Positions 19,122-28,406 of a stretch of DNA of 64,000 bases are shown in pieces. Positions within the stretch are counted from its first letter, which is position 1. Every line of letters starts with the position of its first letter. Made by a program: the position numbers and the translations under genes. Source of the DNA: Aquimarina mytili (lineage in GTDB: Bacteria > Bacteroidota > Bacteroidia > Flavobacteriales > Flavobacteriaceae); NCBI RefSeq assembly GCF_016735115.1, contig NZ_JAERQJ010000004.1:186001-250000 (forward strand), given 5' to 3'. The notes under the pieces are model-generated. The model was not told where the DNA came from, searched no databases, and saw only the letters and a list, made by a program, of their open reading frames with translations.

Positions 19122-19763
19122 ATGTTAATACGATACATTTTTAGTATAGTTTTTATAGCTTTTAGTTTTAAAAGTTTTAGACAAAAAGATTCGATTCCAA
19201 ATACTGATCATATCACTACAAATGGAATTCATACCATCAAAAATGATTCTTTAAGAGCATTTGTTGTAAATTTTGAACCCATAACCTATCCCTTTACATT
19301 TTCTCAGCCTAATGACAAGAAAGATATGGACATTGAATTGTTAAACCATTTTCTAGATCAGGAGATTACTCAAGAAGAAAATTTGGGATATGGAGCAATA
19401 TTCTATGGATACGTCTTTTTTGATAATAATTACTTTGGTTTAATACATACAAGATACTATGACCCGGGAGCAATGGGAATACATAATTACTTTATGGACT
19501 TAGCAACCTTATCTTACGATGGAAAAATTATTGATTATAGAGGGCTGGGATGTTTTTGTTATGATTCTAATATGGGAAGTAATGAGTATTTTGCTACCCA
19601 ACTTGCTATAACGATAGATCAAGGCAAAATATCAATTAAAAAAGAGGATATCCATGCCACCCTTATTGAAGATGAAGAGACAACAGATGCTTTTGAAGAT
19701 ATTATTTCTAGCGCATATGAGTTAGAAATAAGCCCTAAGGGAAGAATAATTAGTAAGGACTGA
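19122..19763 (+). CDS. Hypothetical exported protein
   Basis: 213 residues with an N-terminal hydrophobic segment (about 3-16) that could be a signal peptide, then an acidic, aromatic-rich domain containing GLGCFCYDSNMGSNEYFATQ with two nearby cysteines. I do not recognise the family. It begins 12 bases after the DUF6892-like gene, so the two are probably co-transcribed. Confidence 0.6.
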   Translation: MLIRYIFSIVFIAFSFKSFRQKDSIPNTDHITTNGIHTIKNDSLRAFVVNFEPITYPFTFSQPNDKKDMDIELLNHFLDQEITQEENLGYGAIFYGYVFFDNNYFGLIHTRYYDPGAMGIHNYFMDLATLSYDGKIIDYRGLGCFCYDSNMGSNEYFATQLAITIDQGKISIKKEDIHATLIEDEETTDAFEDIISSAYELEISPKGRIISKD

Positions 19764-19807
19764 AGACAATGTGAAATAGAGTTTATAAAGAATTAAAAGC
19801 TATAAAG

Positions 19808-20209
19808 ATGAGTTGGAGAGCATTCAATCAAGAAGAAAAAGAAACTGTTTATGATTCAAAAGCTAAGTCTGTTGCTGATGTTAAATCAGAACTAGGCATT
19901 CTTCTTACAAAGATGTTAGAAGAAAAAGAAAATGCGAATTTGGGCAAAGGCTTTCTAATATCCATTAATGCAACAAATCAATACATGCAAATTAATTGGG
20001 TTGACGAAAAATGTGAAAACTTTGTTGGGGATTGGAGTTATTCACTTGAACTTTATGAATCAAGTTGGAATAAGAAATTAAAAAATTCTGTGATCTTCGA
20101 TAAACGCTGTGAAAATATTGTAAAAGCTGTGGCAAAAACTTTTATGGATTCTGGCTATACATTTTATTGCCGTACAGAGTTTGTATCTACATACAAGGTA
20201 AGTGTGTAA
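19808..20209 (+). CDS. Hypothetical small cytosolic protein
   Basis: 133 residues, no signal peptide. An N-terminal helix (AKSVADVKSELGILLTKMLEE) is followed by a beta region (GKGFLISINATNQYMQINWVDE) and a C-terminal aromatic part. Size, acidic character and position after an ankyrin and a DUF6892-like gene fit an immunity-type protein, but this is inference. Confidence 0.55.
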   Translation: MSWRAFNQEEKETVYDSKAKSVADVKSELGILLTKMLEEKENANLGKGFLISINATNQYMQINWVDEKCENFVGDWSYSLELYESSWNKKLKNSVIFDKRCENIVKAVAKTFMDSGYTFYCRTEFVSTYKVSV

Positions 20210-20263
20210 ATTTGTTGTTTTTTCTTTCCTAACCCTGAGATTTGATAAAAACATAGAACGAAT

Positions 20264-20297
20264 AAAAAAAGCATCTCAATATTGAGATGCTTTTTTT
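20264..20297. terminator. Bidirectional terminator
   Basis: GCATCTCAATATTGAGATGC (20271-20290) is a perfect palindrome with seven A before and seven T after, serving the plus-strand small genes and the minus-strand PPIase gene that converge here. Confidence 0.9.
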
Positions 20298-20314
20298 ATT
20301 TTATTTGTTCGTTT

Positions 20315-21484
20315 CTAGTGACCATGACCATCACCCTTTGAATGTCCTTGCGGAGCACTGTTAGGATCCTGTATGTCAACAATTTCTAGTTCGAAGATTA
20401 AGTCTGTATTAGGTGGGATTGGTCCAGCACCTCTTTCTCCATAGCCAAGGTGAGCAGGAATAAAAAGTATGGCTTTGTCTCCAACTTTCATTTGCTGTGC
20501 ACCTTCTTTAAATCCAGGAATCATTTGAGCATCTGGTGAATAAGGCATTGGCATTGGCGCATACCCCTTTGGATGATCAGCTCTACGCTGGTCAAACGTT
20601 CCTGTTTCTTTTGCTACTTCAAGGATATTAGTATCAAATATTCTTCCATCGGCAAAATATCCCGCATAATTTACAAGTACAGTATCTGATGATTTTGGCT
20701 TTGTTCCATCACCTTCGGTTACAAAGGCTATTTCTAAACCACTGTCATATTTTTTAGCAGAAGCTTTTAACTCATTAAATTTTTTAGCAGTCGCTTCATT
20801 TCTTTCTTTTGCTAAACGCTCTTTTTCTGCTTTTTCTTCTTCAAGAGCTTTTAATTTATTAGTAAAAGCTGCGTCTGTATCAAAAGCTTTAGCATCAGAA
20901 CCTTTACGGATGATATTTACTTCAAGCATTTTTATTTCACTCTCTGGCTTATCTCTAGGGCCTGTTTTGGCTACTCCAATGCTATCAATAATATCTTGTC
21001 CCATAACAATTTCTCCAAAAACAGTATGCTTTCCATTTAACCATGGGGTAGCTTTTAGCGTAATAAAGAATTGGCTACCATTAGTACCTGGTCCAGAATT
21101 AGCCATTGATAAAATCCCTTTTGATTTGTGTGTAAGTGAGTCCACAATCTCATCTGGAAATTTGTACCCCGGATCTCCTGTACCTGTTCCTAAGGGATCT
21201 CCTGTTTGGATCATAAAATCTTTAATGACTCTATGAAATATAATTCCGTTATAATATTTTTTCCCTTTATAAGTACTGTCTACCATTGTATTTGTACCTT
21301 CCGCTAATGATACAAAATTAGCAACGGTCATTGGAGTTTGGTCATGGTATAATTTTGCAACAGCCGTACCTTTGTTGGTTACAATTTCGGCATAAATACC
21401 TTCTTGTAAATCAGGGTATTTTTCATTACAACTACTCACAGTTATTGTGATAAGAGCTAAAAATAAAAGACTTAGTTTTTTCAT
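20315..21484 (-). CDS. Lipoprotein peptidyl-prolyl isomerase, cyclophilin-FKBP fusion
   Basis: A 389-aa lipoprotein (lipobox VSSC, Cys19) with two isomerase domains. Residues about 30-195 are a cyclophilin (FHRVIKDFMIQTGDP, GSQFFITL, WLNGKHTVFGEI); a charged coiled-coil (about 205-245) links it to an FKBP domain (about 255-378; VLVNYAGYFADGRIFDTN, GFKEGAQQMKVGDKAILFIPAHLGYGERG). The C-terminus is His/Gly-rich. Expected to help fold outer-membrane or surface proteins in the periplasm. It follows gldI by 15 bases in the nrnA-gldI-PPIase operon. Confidence 0.93.
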   Translation of the reverse strand: MKKLSLLFLALITITVSSCNEKYPDLQEGIYAEIVTNKGTAVAKLYHDQTPMTVANFVSLAEGTNTMVDSTYKGKKYYNGIIFHRVIKDFMIQTGDPLGTGTGDPGYKFPDEIVDSLTHKSKGILSMANSGPGTNGSQFFITLKATPWLNGKHTVFGEIVMGQDIIDSIGVAKTGPRDKPESEIKMLEVNIIRKGSDAKAFDTDAAFTNKLKALEEEKAEKERLAKERNEATAKKFNELKASAKKYDSGLEIAFVTEGDGTKPKSSDTVLVNYAGYFADGRIFDTNILEVAKETGTFDQRRADHPKGYAPMPMPYSPDAQMIPGFKEGAQQMKVGDKAILFIPAHLGYGERGAGPIPPNTDLIFELEIVDIQDPNSAPQGHSKGDGHGH

Positions 21485-21499
21485 TGTGTATTAAAAATT

Positions 21500-22057
21500 T
21501 TAATTTTTTGTTGTTGATTCTTTTGTGATTGTATTTAATGTTACTTCTGTCATTAACGGAATATTTGTCCCAATCTTATGATCATCGCCATAATATCCAT
21601 ATGCCTGGTATGAAGGAAAGAGAAAAGTAACAGTTTCACCTTCTTTCATAATCTTTAAACCTTCACGAAGACCTAAAAATAATTCTTCTTTATCGATGTA
21701 ATAGGTAATGGTGTCTAATTCTTGTTGAGAGTATATTGTATTTCCTTTTAAATCTTTTACATCATAATTGAAATTTACAATATCTCCAAATTTGGGTGTT
21801 CTACTGGATATGGTGTCTTTTTTACTGTAGTAATACCAAAACCCTCCTTCAGAAGTTATATAATCATGCACTGTATCAGTATCAATAATTTTTTGAATTA
21901 TTGCTTCTTCTTTTGCTGCAAGTTCTTTATTGCGATGAATAGATTTACTGTCACTAATAAAAGATCCTGATTTTATAGTTATAGGTTTTCTGGCTTCGGG
22001 CGCTTTACAAGAAAACATCAGAAAAAGAACACCTAACATTGAAAGAATTATTCTCAT
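21500..22057 (-). CDS. gldI: Gliding-motility-associated peptidyl-prolyl isomerase GldI
   Basis: A 185-aa lipoprotein (lipobox LMFSC, Cys17) with an FKBP domain at about residues 85-178 (DIVNFNYDVKDLKGNTIYS, GLREGLKIMKEGETVTFLFPSYQAYGYYGD). GldI is required for gliding in Flavobacterium johnsoniae and probably folds components of the type IX secretion/gliding machinery in the periplasm. Its start overlaps the nrnA stop by 4 bases. The order nrnA-gldI-PPIase is common in Flavobacteriaceae and supports the name. Confidence 0.93.
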   Translation of the reverse strand: MRIILSMLGVLFLMFSCKAPEARKPITIKSGSFISDSKSIHRNKELAAKEEAIIQKIIDTDTVHDYITSEGGFWYYYSKKDTISSRTPKFGDIVNFNYDVKDLKGNTIYSQQELDTITYYIDKEELFLGLREGLKIMKEGETVTFLFPSYQAYGYYGDDHKIGTNIPLMTEVTLNTITKESTTKN

Positions 22058-23070
22058 TGATTTAGGACATTTTTATAAGACGGTAAGATACTAATAAATT
22101 TATCAATGGTATCAGATAGCGAGAGATTACTTTTTCCTCCGGCAGCGTTATGATGGCCACCTCCCTCAAAATGATTTCTCGAGAATTCATTAACAGAAAA
22201 ATCACCTTTAGAACGTAAAGATATTTTTATAATTCCTTCGCCTTTGTTTTCAATAAAAATCACTGCAAATTTAATCCCTTCAATAGATAATCCTAAGTTG
22301 ACAAAACCTTCGGTATCTCCTTTTTTGAAATTATTTTGATCTAATTCTTTTTGAGACATGGATATATAGGCTGTATTATATTCAGGTAGCACTTTTAAAT
22401 TATTTAATGCAATACCCTTTAATCTCAGTCTAGAAATTGTATTAGAATCATAGATTTTTTCATGAATACTGGTATTATCTGCGCCTTTGTCAATGAGATC
22501 TGCTACTACGCGGTGGGTAGTACTTGTAGTTGATCTAAACCTAAAAGATCCGGTATCAGTCATAATACCTACATAGATACAAGTGGCTATTTCTGGAGTG
22601 ATTTTATCCAGGTCGTTCATTTTTTCAATGAAATGATAGATCATCTGACAGGTAGAACACATCGTTACATCACTATACGTGTATTTGGCATAATCATCTG
22701 GTTGTTGATGATGATCAATCATAACAAAAGTTGCCTTGGCTTTTGCTAGTATGTTTTCCATATCTCCACTTCTGGATAAGTGATTAAAATCTAAAGTAAA
22801 AATAAGATCAGCTTTTTCTATTTCAGAAATTGCAATATCAGTATTACTATCAAATTTAATTATGGTATCCTCTTTAGGAATCCATTTTAAAAAGTTTGGA
22901 TACTCATTAGGTGTTATTACCTTAGAAGTATGACCTAAAGCAGTAAGATATTGATGCAATGCCAACGTTGAGCCAATTGCATCTCCATCAGGATTTTTGT
23001 GAGCGGTGATTACGATATTTTTCGGTGTGCGTAGCACCTCTTTTATTTCATGTATATCTTTATCATTCAT
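22054..23070 (-). CDS. nrnA: Bifunctional oligoribonuclease/PAP phosphatase NrnA (DHH-DHHA1)
   Basis: A 338-aa DHH-family phosphoesterase. Visible motifs: AHKNPDGDAIGS (motif I), LDFNHLSR, VMIDHHQQPDDY (DHH), and DTGSFRFRSTT in the catalytic domain, then the DHHA1 substrate domain ending FEGGGHHNAAGG. NrnA-type enzymes degrade short RNA oligomers and 3',5'-pAp in the cytosol. The ATG at 23070 is preferred over an upstream TTG at 23088. First gene of the operon with gldI. Confidence 0.93.
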   Translation of the reverse strand: MNDKDIHEIKEVLRTPKNIVITAHKNPDGDAIGSTLALHQYLTALGHTSKVITPNEYPNFLKWIPKEDTIIKFDSNTDIAISEIEKADLIFTLDFNHLSRSGDMENILAKAKATFVMIDHHQQPDDYAKYTYSDVTMCSTCQMIYHFIEKMNDLDKITPEIATCIYVGIMTDTGSFRFRSTTSTTHRVVADLIDKGADNTSIHEKIYDSNTISRLRLKGIALNNLKVLPEYNTAYISMSQKELDQNNFKKGDTEGFVNLGLSIEGIKFAVIFIENKGEGIIKISLRSKGDFSVNEFSRNHFEGGGHHNAAGGKSNLSLSDTIDKFISILPSYKNVLNQ

Positions 23071-23118
23071 AAGGCAGCGAATATACAATAAATAATATTT
23101 TAGTAATATTAGATCAAC

Positions 23119-23126
23119 TAATTTTG
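23119..23126 (+). promoter_or_regulatory. -7 box (TAATTTTG) of the PhoD-like gene
   Basis: TAATTTTG fits TAnnTTTG. Transcription would begin near 23133, which rules out a GTG start at 23128 and supports the ATG codons at 23143/23149. No clear -33 TTG is visible. Confidence 0.45.
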
Positions 23127-23148
23127 TGTGACACTTATTTCAATGTAT

Positions 23149-24180
23149 ATGAAAATTAAAAAGATTGTAACTACAGTATTTTTATGCTACATCCAGTTGT
23201 GTTTTACACAAACAAGCAATGAGACAAATGCCTCAGATTTTATCATTGCGTTTGGAAGTTGTAATAAAGTAAACGAACCTCAACCTTTTTGGGAAGAAAT
23301 TTTAAAAAATAATCCTAATGTATTTATTTGGGGAGGAGATAATATTTATGCCGATTCTGATGATATGAATGTGGTCAGCTTGGGTTACAAAACACAAAAC
23401 AATAATGAAGGCTATAAAAAACTAAAACGATCTATACCCATAATGGCGACATGGGATGACCATGATTATGGAAAAAATGATGTAGGAGCCGAGTGGGAAA
23501 AGAAAAACGAAAGTCAACACTTGTTTTTGGATTTTTTAGGGATATCAGATGATAGCCCAAGAAGATTACAAGAAGGGGTATATACTTCAAAAGTATTTGA
23601 TATCGAAAAGGGAAATGTAAAAGTAATAGTATTAGATACCCGATATTTTAGGTCTCCATTGAAAAAAAGTGCTATTGAAGGTAGGCGTTATGAACCTTAT
23701 ATGAATAATGAAGGAACTTTATTAGGAGAAAAGCAATGGAAATGGTTAGAAAAAGAGCTAGAAAGTAACTATTCTGATTTTGTAATTATTGTAAGCAGTA
23801 TACAGTTTCTATCCTCAGAACATGGTTTTGAAACCTGGGGTAACTTTCCTCACGAGGTGGAACGACTTCAGCAATTGTTAGTAAGTAAAGCAGTAAGAAA
23901 TGTCATTATACTTTCTGGAGATCGTCATATTTCTGAATTTTCGATGACTAAAATAAAGGGACTAAAATATCCGCTTGTTGATTTTACCTCGAGCGGATTA
24001 ACGCACTCGCATTCTAATTATAAAGGAGAGTCTAATCGATATAGAGTGGGTAGAGTAATTTCAACTCCCAGCTTTGGATTACTCAAGTTTGACCTTGATA
24101 CCTATACTGTTAATATGCAAATAAGAGGCAAAAATGGTATAGTGTATCAGGAATTTAAGAGACAATACCCAAAAAACTAA
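23149..24180 (+). CDS. PhoD-like alkaline phosphatase/phosphodiesterase, exported
   Basis: A 343-aa protein with a signal peptide (about residues 1-21, ending LCFTQ) and a calcineurin-like metallophosphatase fold of the PhoD type. Metal-binding motifs are FGSCNK, WGGDNIYAD, WDDHDYGKND and ILSGDRHISE. Probably a secreted phosphodiesterase/phosphatase releasing phosphate from organic sources. The ATG at 23149 gives the cleanest signal peptide (23143 is also possible). It is monocistronic, with a terminator at 24200. Confidence 0.9.
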   Translation: MKIKKIVTTVFLCYIQLCFTQTSNETNASDFIIAFGSCNKVNEPQPFWEEILKNNPNVFIWGGDNIYADSDDMNVVSLGYKTQNNNEGYKKLKRSIPIMATWDDHDYGKNDVGAEWEKKNESQHLFLDFLGISDDSPRRLQEGVYTSKVFDIEKGNVKVIVLDTRYFRSPLKKSAIEGRRYEPYMNNEGTLLGEKQWKWLEKELESNYSDFVIIVSSIQFLSSEHGFETWGNFPHEVERLQQLLVSKAVRNVIILSGDRHISEFSMTKIKGLKYPLVDFTSSGLTHSHSNYKGESNRYRVGRVISTPSFGLLKFDLDTYTVNMQIRGKNGIVYQEFKRQYPKN

Positions 24181-24199
24181 AAATTTAGTACCAATATTA

Positions 24200-24240
24200 A
24201 AAAGCATCAAAAATAATTCTTGTTTTTGATGCTTTTTAAT
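24200..24240 (+). terminator. Terminator after the PhoD-like gene
   Basis: AAAAGCATCAAAAA (24200-24213) pairs perfectly with TTTTTGATGCTTTT (24223-24236), 9-base loop, ending in T. Its right arm lies inside the spacer of the ndk promoter. Confidence 0.8.
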
Positions 24241-24249
24241 ATACTTTTG
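24220..24249 (+). promoter_or_regulatory. Primary-sigma promoter of ndk
   Basis: TTG at 24220-24222 and TACTTTTG at 24242-24249 are 19 bases apart, matching the Bacteroidota consensus. The spacer is formed by the right arm of the upstream terminator. The transcript would have a leader of roughly 85 bases before the ATG at 24342. Confidence 0.6.
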
Positions 24250-24341
24250 CACCAAAATTTAGAAAAAGGATTTTTATCCGAAATAATAATTCATAAAAAT
24301 ATTTCTATTTAATATAGAAGTAGACAACAAAACAAAATACG

Positions 24342-24761
24342 ATGGCAACAAACAGAACTTTTACAATGCTTAAGCCGGATGCGGTAAGAAAAGGATACAT
24401 TGGGGCAATCCTAGAGCAAATTACTGCTTCAGGTTTTAGAATTGTAGCAATGAAATTGACAGAACTTACTACTGCTGATGCTAAAGAGTTTTATGCAGTA
24501 CATAAAGAGCGTCCTTTCTACGGAGAATTAGTAGACTATATGACTAGCGGTCCAATTGTGGCTGCTATTTTAGAAAAAGAAAATGCTGTAGAAGATTTTA
24601 GAACGTTAATCGGTGCAACTAACCCTGAAGAAGCGGCAGAAGGAACAATTCGTAAGAAGTATGCTACTTCAATTAGTGAAAATGCAGTACATGGTAGTGA
24701 TAGTGATGAAAATGCAGCTATCGAAGGTGCTTTCCATTTTTCTGGAAGAGAGCAGTTCTAA
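24342..24761 (+). CDS. ndk: Nucleoside-diphosphate kinase
   Basis: A 139-aa NDK, standard length. It transfers phosphate from ATP to nucleoside diphosphates via a phosphohistidine. The start [16 protein letters not shown] and the active-site [15 protein letters not shown] (His at about residue 115) are diagnostic. Single-gene transcription unit with its own promoter and terminator. Confidence 0.97.
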   Translation: MATNRTFTMLKPDAVRKGYIGAILEQITASGFRIVAMKLTELTTADAKEFYAVHKERPFYGELVDYMTSGPIVAAILEKENAVEDFRTLIGATNPEEAAEGTIRKKYATSISENAVHGSDSDENAAIEGAFHFSGREQF

Positions 24762-24788
24762 GAAAGAACGATTTTATATAAAAAAACA

Positions 24789-24818
24789 AAAACCATCTCA
24801 AAGTTGAGATGGTTTTTT
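24789..24818. terminator. Bidirectional terminator between ndk and the TonB receptor gene
   Basis: AACCATCTCAA (24791-24801) pairs with TTGAGATGGTT (24804-24814), flanked by A and T runs, between convergent genes. Confidence 0.85.
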
Positions 24819-24820
24819 GA

Positions 24821-27373
24821 TTACCAGAATACTCTAAAACTTAGATTAGGAGTAATGCCTAACGAAAAGATATCAGAGCTTATTAATTGATTTTCTAACG
24901 AGTTTGTAGCTCTAAACTCTTTGTTTAAGAGGTTTTTTCGATCATAAAGATTTAATACAGATAATCCGATTCGGTATTTGATATTAGGATTATACCCGAT
25001 CTTAAAATCATAAATTGCAGAAAAATCTAATCTGTGATATACAGGAAGATTGTTACTATTGATTTTACCAAATTCTAGCACTACAAGTTCACCGCTTTCA
25101 TCTACTCCTGATATATTTGTAAAAGCTTTACCTGTATGCCATAGCCATCCTAGCGAAAATTGGAAATTATCAATTTTATAGAAATGAGACCATTTTATGG
25201 TATGCTCTATATTCCAATTTCCAGGAAAAGACTCATTGTTATTGATGTTATCAAAAGTATTGCTCGTGTTGATATAAGAATAACTTACCCAGGTTTTGTA
25301 TTTTCTGAACCTCTTTTTTAAAAAGAAATCAAGACCATAAACTGTACTTTTCCCAGTGTGATAGGTATTGTCTATTGGGTTGATAAAACCTGAGGTGAGC
25401 GTTGTGATGTCATCAATTTGTTTGTAATAGCTGTCAATATCAAAATACCATTTCTTTTTTCTGAAGCTACTGCCTAACGTATATTGATAACTAGTAATTA
25501 TTGGAAATTTATCATTGTTTGCTAATGTCCATACTTGATTTTCGAGAGACAAATCACTCACTACTGATTCTTGAATCTGACTTACAGCTTGACTTCGATA
25601 CTCTCCGCTAGCATTTATTTTCCAATTTTTGGTAAGGTGTTTTTGTATGAAAACTCTGGGTTCAATAAATGAAGTGTTTAATTCTGTATAATGATTAAAT
25701 CGCAATCCTGCAGATATATATACGTTCTTTGGGTTTTCATATTTGTATTCGGCATATGCGGCATGTGTATTTAGAAATCGATCATCTTGGTCCAAAATCA
25801 ACTCATAATCCGGAGTATTTGTTACAAAAGCATATCTGATATCATTATTCGAAAATTGATATCCTCCTGTAAGGTTCTGATAATCGGATATGTTGTAACG
25901 TAAATTCAAAGCTGCCCCAAAATCTCTAACACTATTCTTTTTGCTCTCAACTTCTGCAATCGTGCCCAGGTTCCTGGTTATAAATTGATAATTCAATACG
26001 TATTTTGCATAATACCCACTGGTTTGCATAGATAGATTACGGTTGTAAATGGTATTCCATTTAAAATTATATCCTTCATTTTCTGTGATGAGTGCATCGT
26101 TAAAAGATTCAGTAGCATTGCCTCTTCTGAAATCAAGATCATTTTTTCCGTAGATGGTATTGACTTCAAAGGTGTCATTTTGTGAAGGCTTTACAGTCAA
26201 ATTTGCATTGTAATCTGTGTAATAGAAGTTGTTTTCCTCTTCATTGAGATTTGTTATCTCATTAATTTTGGTATTTTGAAAAACACGGTCTGCAAGTTGT
26301 TTATAGGTAAATGTTTCCAGTAAATCGGCATAAGATCTTCTTCCTGAAACCTGTAGTGATACCTTATCTTTGATAATTGGAGTATGTATTACGGCATCTG
26401 CATTGATCATATTAAAACCTGCACCTCCCGAAAAGCGTTCGGCAATTTTGTTTTCAGATTTGATATCAATAACTCCCGCAATGCGATCACCATATTGTGC
26501 GCTAATACCACTTTTAGAAAAATTAACTTCTTTTGCAACATATGGATTAAATGCGGATAACATCCCAAAAAAGTGTCCTTGCTGATAGGTTTTAATACCA
26601 TTCCATAATACAAGGTTTTGATGGGGAGTGCTTCCTCTTACAAACAGACCCGAAGCAGTTTCGAATGGATTGTTTACTCCAGGGGTAAGTTGTACGCTTT
26701 GTAGAATATCAGGTTCTGTTCTTCCGGGAAGTACTTCTACATTTTTTAAATCTATATTGATTATCTTTTTATTTTGAGTGATTCCTTTGGCCAAATATTC
26801 TTGAATATAGACTTCATCTAGAACCTCTTCTTGCTCATGAATGAGATAGATTTTAGTACACTCCTTAGATAAAAAAAGATCAGAGCTTAGTACTTGTTGC
26901 CTAAATCCAGGGGCACTAATTAATACTACAGAGTTATAAGGAACTTTTTGATATTCGAAATAGCCATTTTGATCGGTTGAAGTATTGGCTCTAATGGCTT
27001 TAAAAAATATCCCAATATCTTTAAGAGGTTTATCTTCTTCATCTAAAACATAGCCACATACCGTAATAATATCTTTTTTAGAATATGCTCGTATTGTAAC
27101 AAAATTACTACCCGTAAGCTCGAATTTAAAAGAAGTTTGTTCTTGAAGTTTTTGGAGTAGTTCTTTTAAAGAAAGTTTTGAGTCCAGAGCGATCGATAAC
27201 TGCTTATCATCTATTAAATTGTCGATATAAGAAAATTTAAGATTATATATCTCCTCTATAGTCAGAATAGCTTCAGACAGAGGTTTGTTTTCTATCACAA
27301 CGACTTTTGTTTCTTCCTGAGAAAAAACAGATATGCTCCATAAAAAAATGCATACAAATAAAAGTCTAATCAT
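24821..27373 (-). CDS. TonB-dependent receptor with STN domain (ECF/FecR-coupled)
   Basis: An 850-aa outer-membrane receptor. After a signal peptide (about 1-18, ending ISVFSQ) comes an STN-type secretin domain (about 20-95; KPLSEAILTIEEIYNLKFSYI), a carboxypeptidase-like regulatory beta domain (about 105-190), a plug (EVLPGRTEPDILQSVQLTPGV onward, about 215-330) and a beta-barrel ending in aromatic SLGITPNLSFRVFW. The STN domain is the part that contacts a FecR anti-sigma, and fecR lies directly upstream, so this is a signal-transducing receptor. An upstream TTG start at 27427 would read through a repeat element and is rejected in favour of the ATG at 27373. Substrate unknown. Confidence 0.92.
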   Translation of the reverse strand: MIRLLFVCIFLWSISVFSQEETKVVVIENKPLSEAILTIEEIYNLKFSYIDNLIDDKQLSIALDSKLSLKELLQKLQEQTSFKFELTGSNFVTIRAYSKKDIITVCGYVLDEEDKPLKDIGIFFKAIRANTSTDQNGYFEYQKVPYNSVVLISAPGFRQQVLSSDLFLSKECTKIYLIHEQEEVLDEVYIQEYLAKGITQNKKIINIDLKNVEVLPGRTEPDILQSVQLTPGVNNPFETASGLFVRGSTPHQNLVLWNGIKTYQQGHFFGMLSAFNPYVAKEVNFSKSGISAQYGDRIAGVIDIKSENKIAERFSGGAGFNMINADAVIHTPIIKDKVSLQVSGRRSYADLLETFTYKQLADRVFQNTKINEITNLNEEENNFYYTDYNANLTVKPSQNDTFEVNTIYGKNDLDFRRGNATESFNDALITENEGYNFKWNTIYNRNLSMQTSGYYAKYVLNYQFITRNLGTIAEVESKKNSVRDFGAALNLRYNISDYQNLTGGYQFSNNDIRYAFVTNTPDYELILDQDDRFLNTHAAYAEYKYENPKNVYISAGLRFNHYTELNTSFIEPRVFIQKHLTKNWKINASGEYRSQAVSQIQESVVSDLSLENQVWTLANNDKFPIITSYQYTLGSSFRKKKWYFDIDSYYKQIDDITTLTSGFINPIDNTYHTGKSTVYGLDFFLKKRFRKYKTWVSYSYINTSNTFDNINNNESFPGNWNIEHTIKWSHFYKIDNFQFSLGWLWHTGKAFTNISGVDESGELVVLEFGKINSNNLPVYHRLDFSAIYDFKIGYNPNIKYRIGLSVLNLYDRKNLLNKEFRATNSLENQLISSDIFSLGITPNLSFRVFW

Positions 27374-27379
27374 TCTTTT

Positions 27380-27440
27380 ACTCGATAATCGAGATTTAAA
27401 ATGCTTCGAGGCTCGCCTCGAAATCAAAATTATTTTCCAA
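27380..27440 (-). repeat. Interspersed hairpin repeat, copy 1
   Basis: This ~60-base sequence recurs at 57254-57312 with high identity. It holds the palindrome CTCGATAATCGAG (27381-27393) and a second stem TTCGAGG/CCTCGAA (27405-27411 with 27416-27422). In the other copy the second stem is TCCAAGG/CCTTGGA: bases differ on both arms yet still pair. It lies 7 bases upstream of the receptor ATG, within the presumed leader. Confidence 0.85.
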
Positions 27441-27470
27441 CAATGCCCTGCAGGCTTGCCCCAAAGTAGT

Positions 27471-28385
27471 CTACTTTTCTAGTACGACTGTCTTACCATC
27501 TTGAGATAGGCTATAGGTAATGCCTAAGGTACTAAAAACTGTTTTAAGAGCAACTTCTTGATCATTATTTGGAAAAGTTCCTGTATACATGGTTTCAAGG
27601 TCAATAGATGGTGATTTGATTTTTAGGTCGTATTGTTCTTCAAGCTCTTTAAAAACATATTTGATAGGAGTACTCCTAAAAGAGCTTGTATTACTAAGCC
27701 AGCTTGGTTGTTGCGTTGTAAAGGTCCATTGTTCTGGAATGTTATTTTCAAGGTTTCTATATGCTTTTCCTGCGGTAAGAATTTCTTTGTGATTTTTATT
27801 GAGAACACTAACCTTGCCTTCAAAACATCGAACTTCGAAGAAAGCGTTTTGTGATTGTACATTAAATTGAGTACCCAGTACAGTGACGTCTCCGTTCTTT
27901 GTTGCTACTGTAAATGTACTCCCTTTTTTTACTTTGAAATATGCTTCTCCATCCAGATTTACTAATCTGTTATCATCCCATTTTTTTTTATCAAAAATGG
28001 CATTTGATTTTGCATTTAAAATCATTTCTGAACCATCAGGAAGGGTAACAGTAAGTTGTTCTCCATACGTAGTACTAAATGATTCTCCTGAGTTAAACAA
28101 AAATAAACCTAGGATAATAGCAATAGAAGCCGCAGCAGCAAAATAGGGCCATAACTTCACAATTGACCCTGCTTTTTTTATGGGCTCATTACGCTGTTTT
28201 GATTTTAGAGCCGCAAGTTCCTTCTCAACATCGTACTCTTTTAGGTTCAAAGCATCTGCGCCAGCCATTATTTTTGTATAATGTTTATATTCTGGATGTG
28301 ACTGAAACTCGCGAAGTTCTTCTTCTGAAAGTTCTCCGTTAATCCATCTTGATAAGAATATATCATCTTTTTTATCGTCCAACAT
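27471..28385 (-). CDS. FecR-family anti-sigma factor
   Basis: A 304-aa inner-membrane anti-sigma. A cytosolic N-terminal part (FLSRWINGELSEEELREF) leads to one transmembrane helix (about residues 76-98), the FecR domain (about 105-205; TYGEQLTVTLPDGSEMILNAKS, VLGTQFNVQSQ) and a C-terminal DUF4974 domain (about 232-304; TPIKYVFKELEEQYDLKI). It should hold the ECF sigma factor inactive until the TonB receptor signals through the STN/DUF4974 contact. An ECF-type promoter motif lies 22-48 bases upstream. Confidence 0.93.
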   Translation of the reverse strand: MLDDKKDDIFLSRWINGELSEEELREFQSHPEYKHYTKIMAGADALNLKEYDVEKELAALKSKQRNEPIKKAGSIVKLWPYFAAAASIAIILGLFLFNSGESFSTTYGEQLTVTLPDGSEMILNAKSNAIFDKKKWDDNRLVNLDGEAYFKVKKGSTFTVATKNGDVTVLGTQFNVQSQNAFFEVRCFEGKVSVLNKNHKEILTAGKAYRNLENNIPEQWTFTTQQPSWLSNTSSFRSTPIKYVFKELEEQYDLKIKSPSIDLETMYTGTFPNNDQEVALKTVFSTLGITYSLSQDGKTVVLEK

Positions 28386-28406
28386 AACTTCTATCTATAT
28401 ACAGTT

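Noticed and set aside
27374..27427. Upstream TTG start of the TonB receptor
   Set aside because: It would translate the hairpin repeat and put 18 basic residues before a complete signal peptide; ATG 27373 is better.
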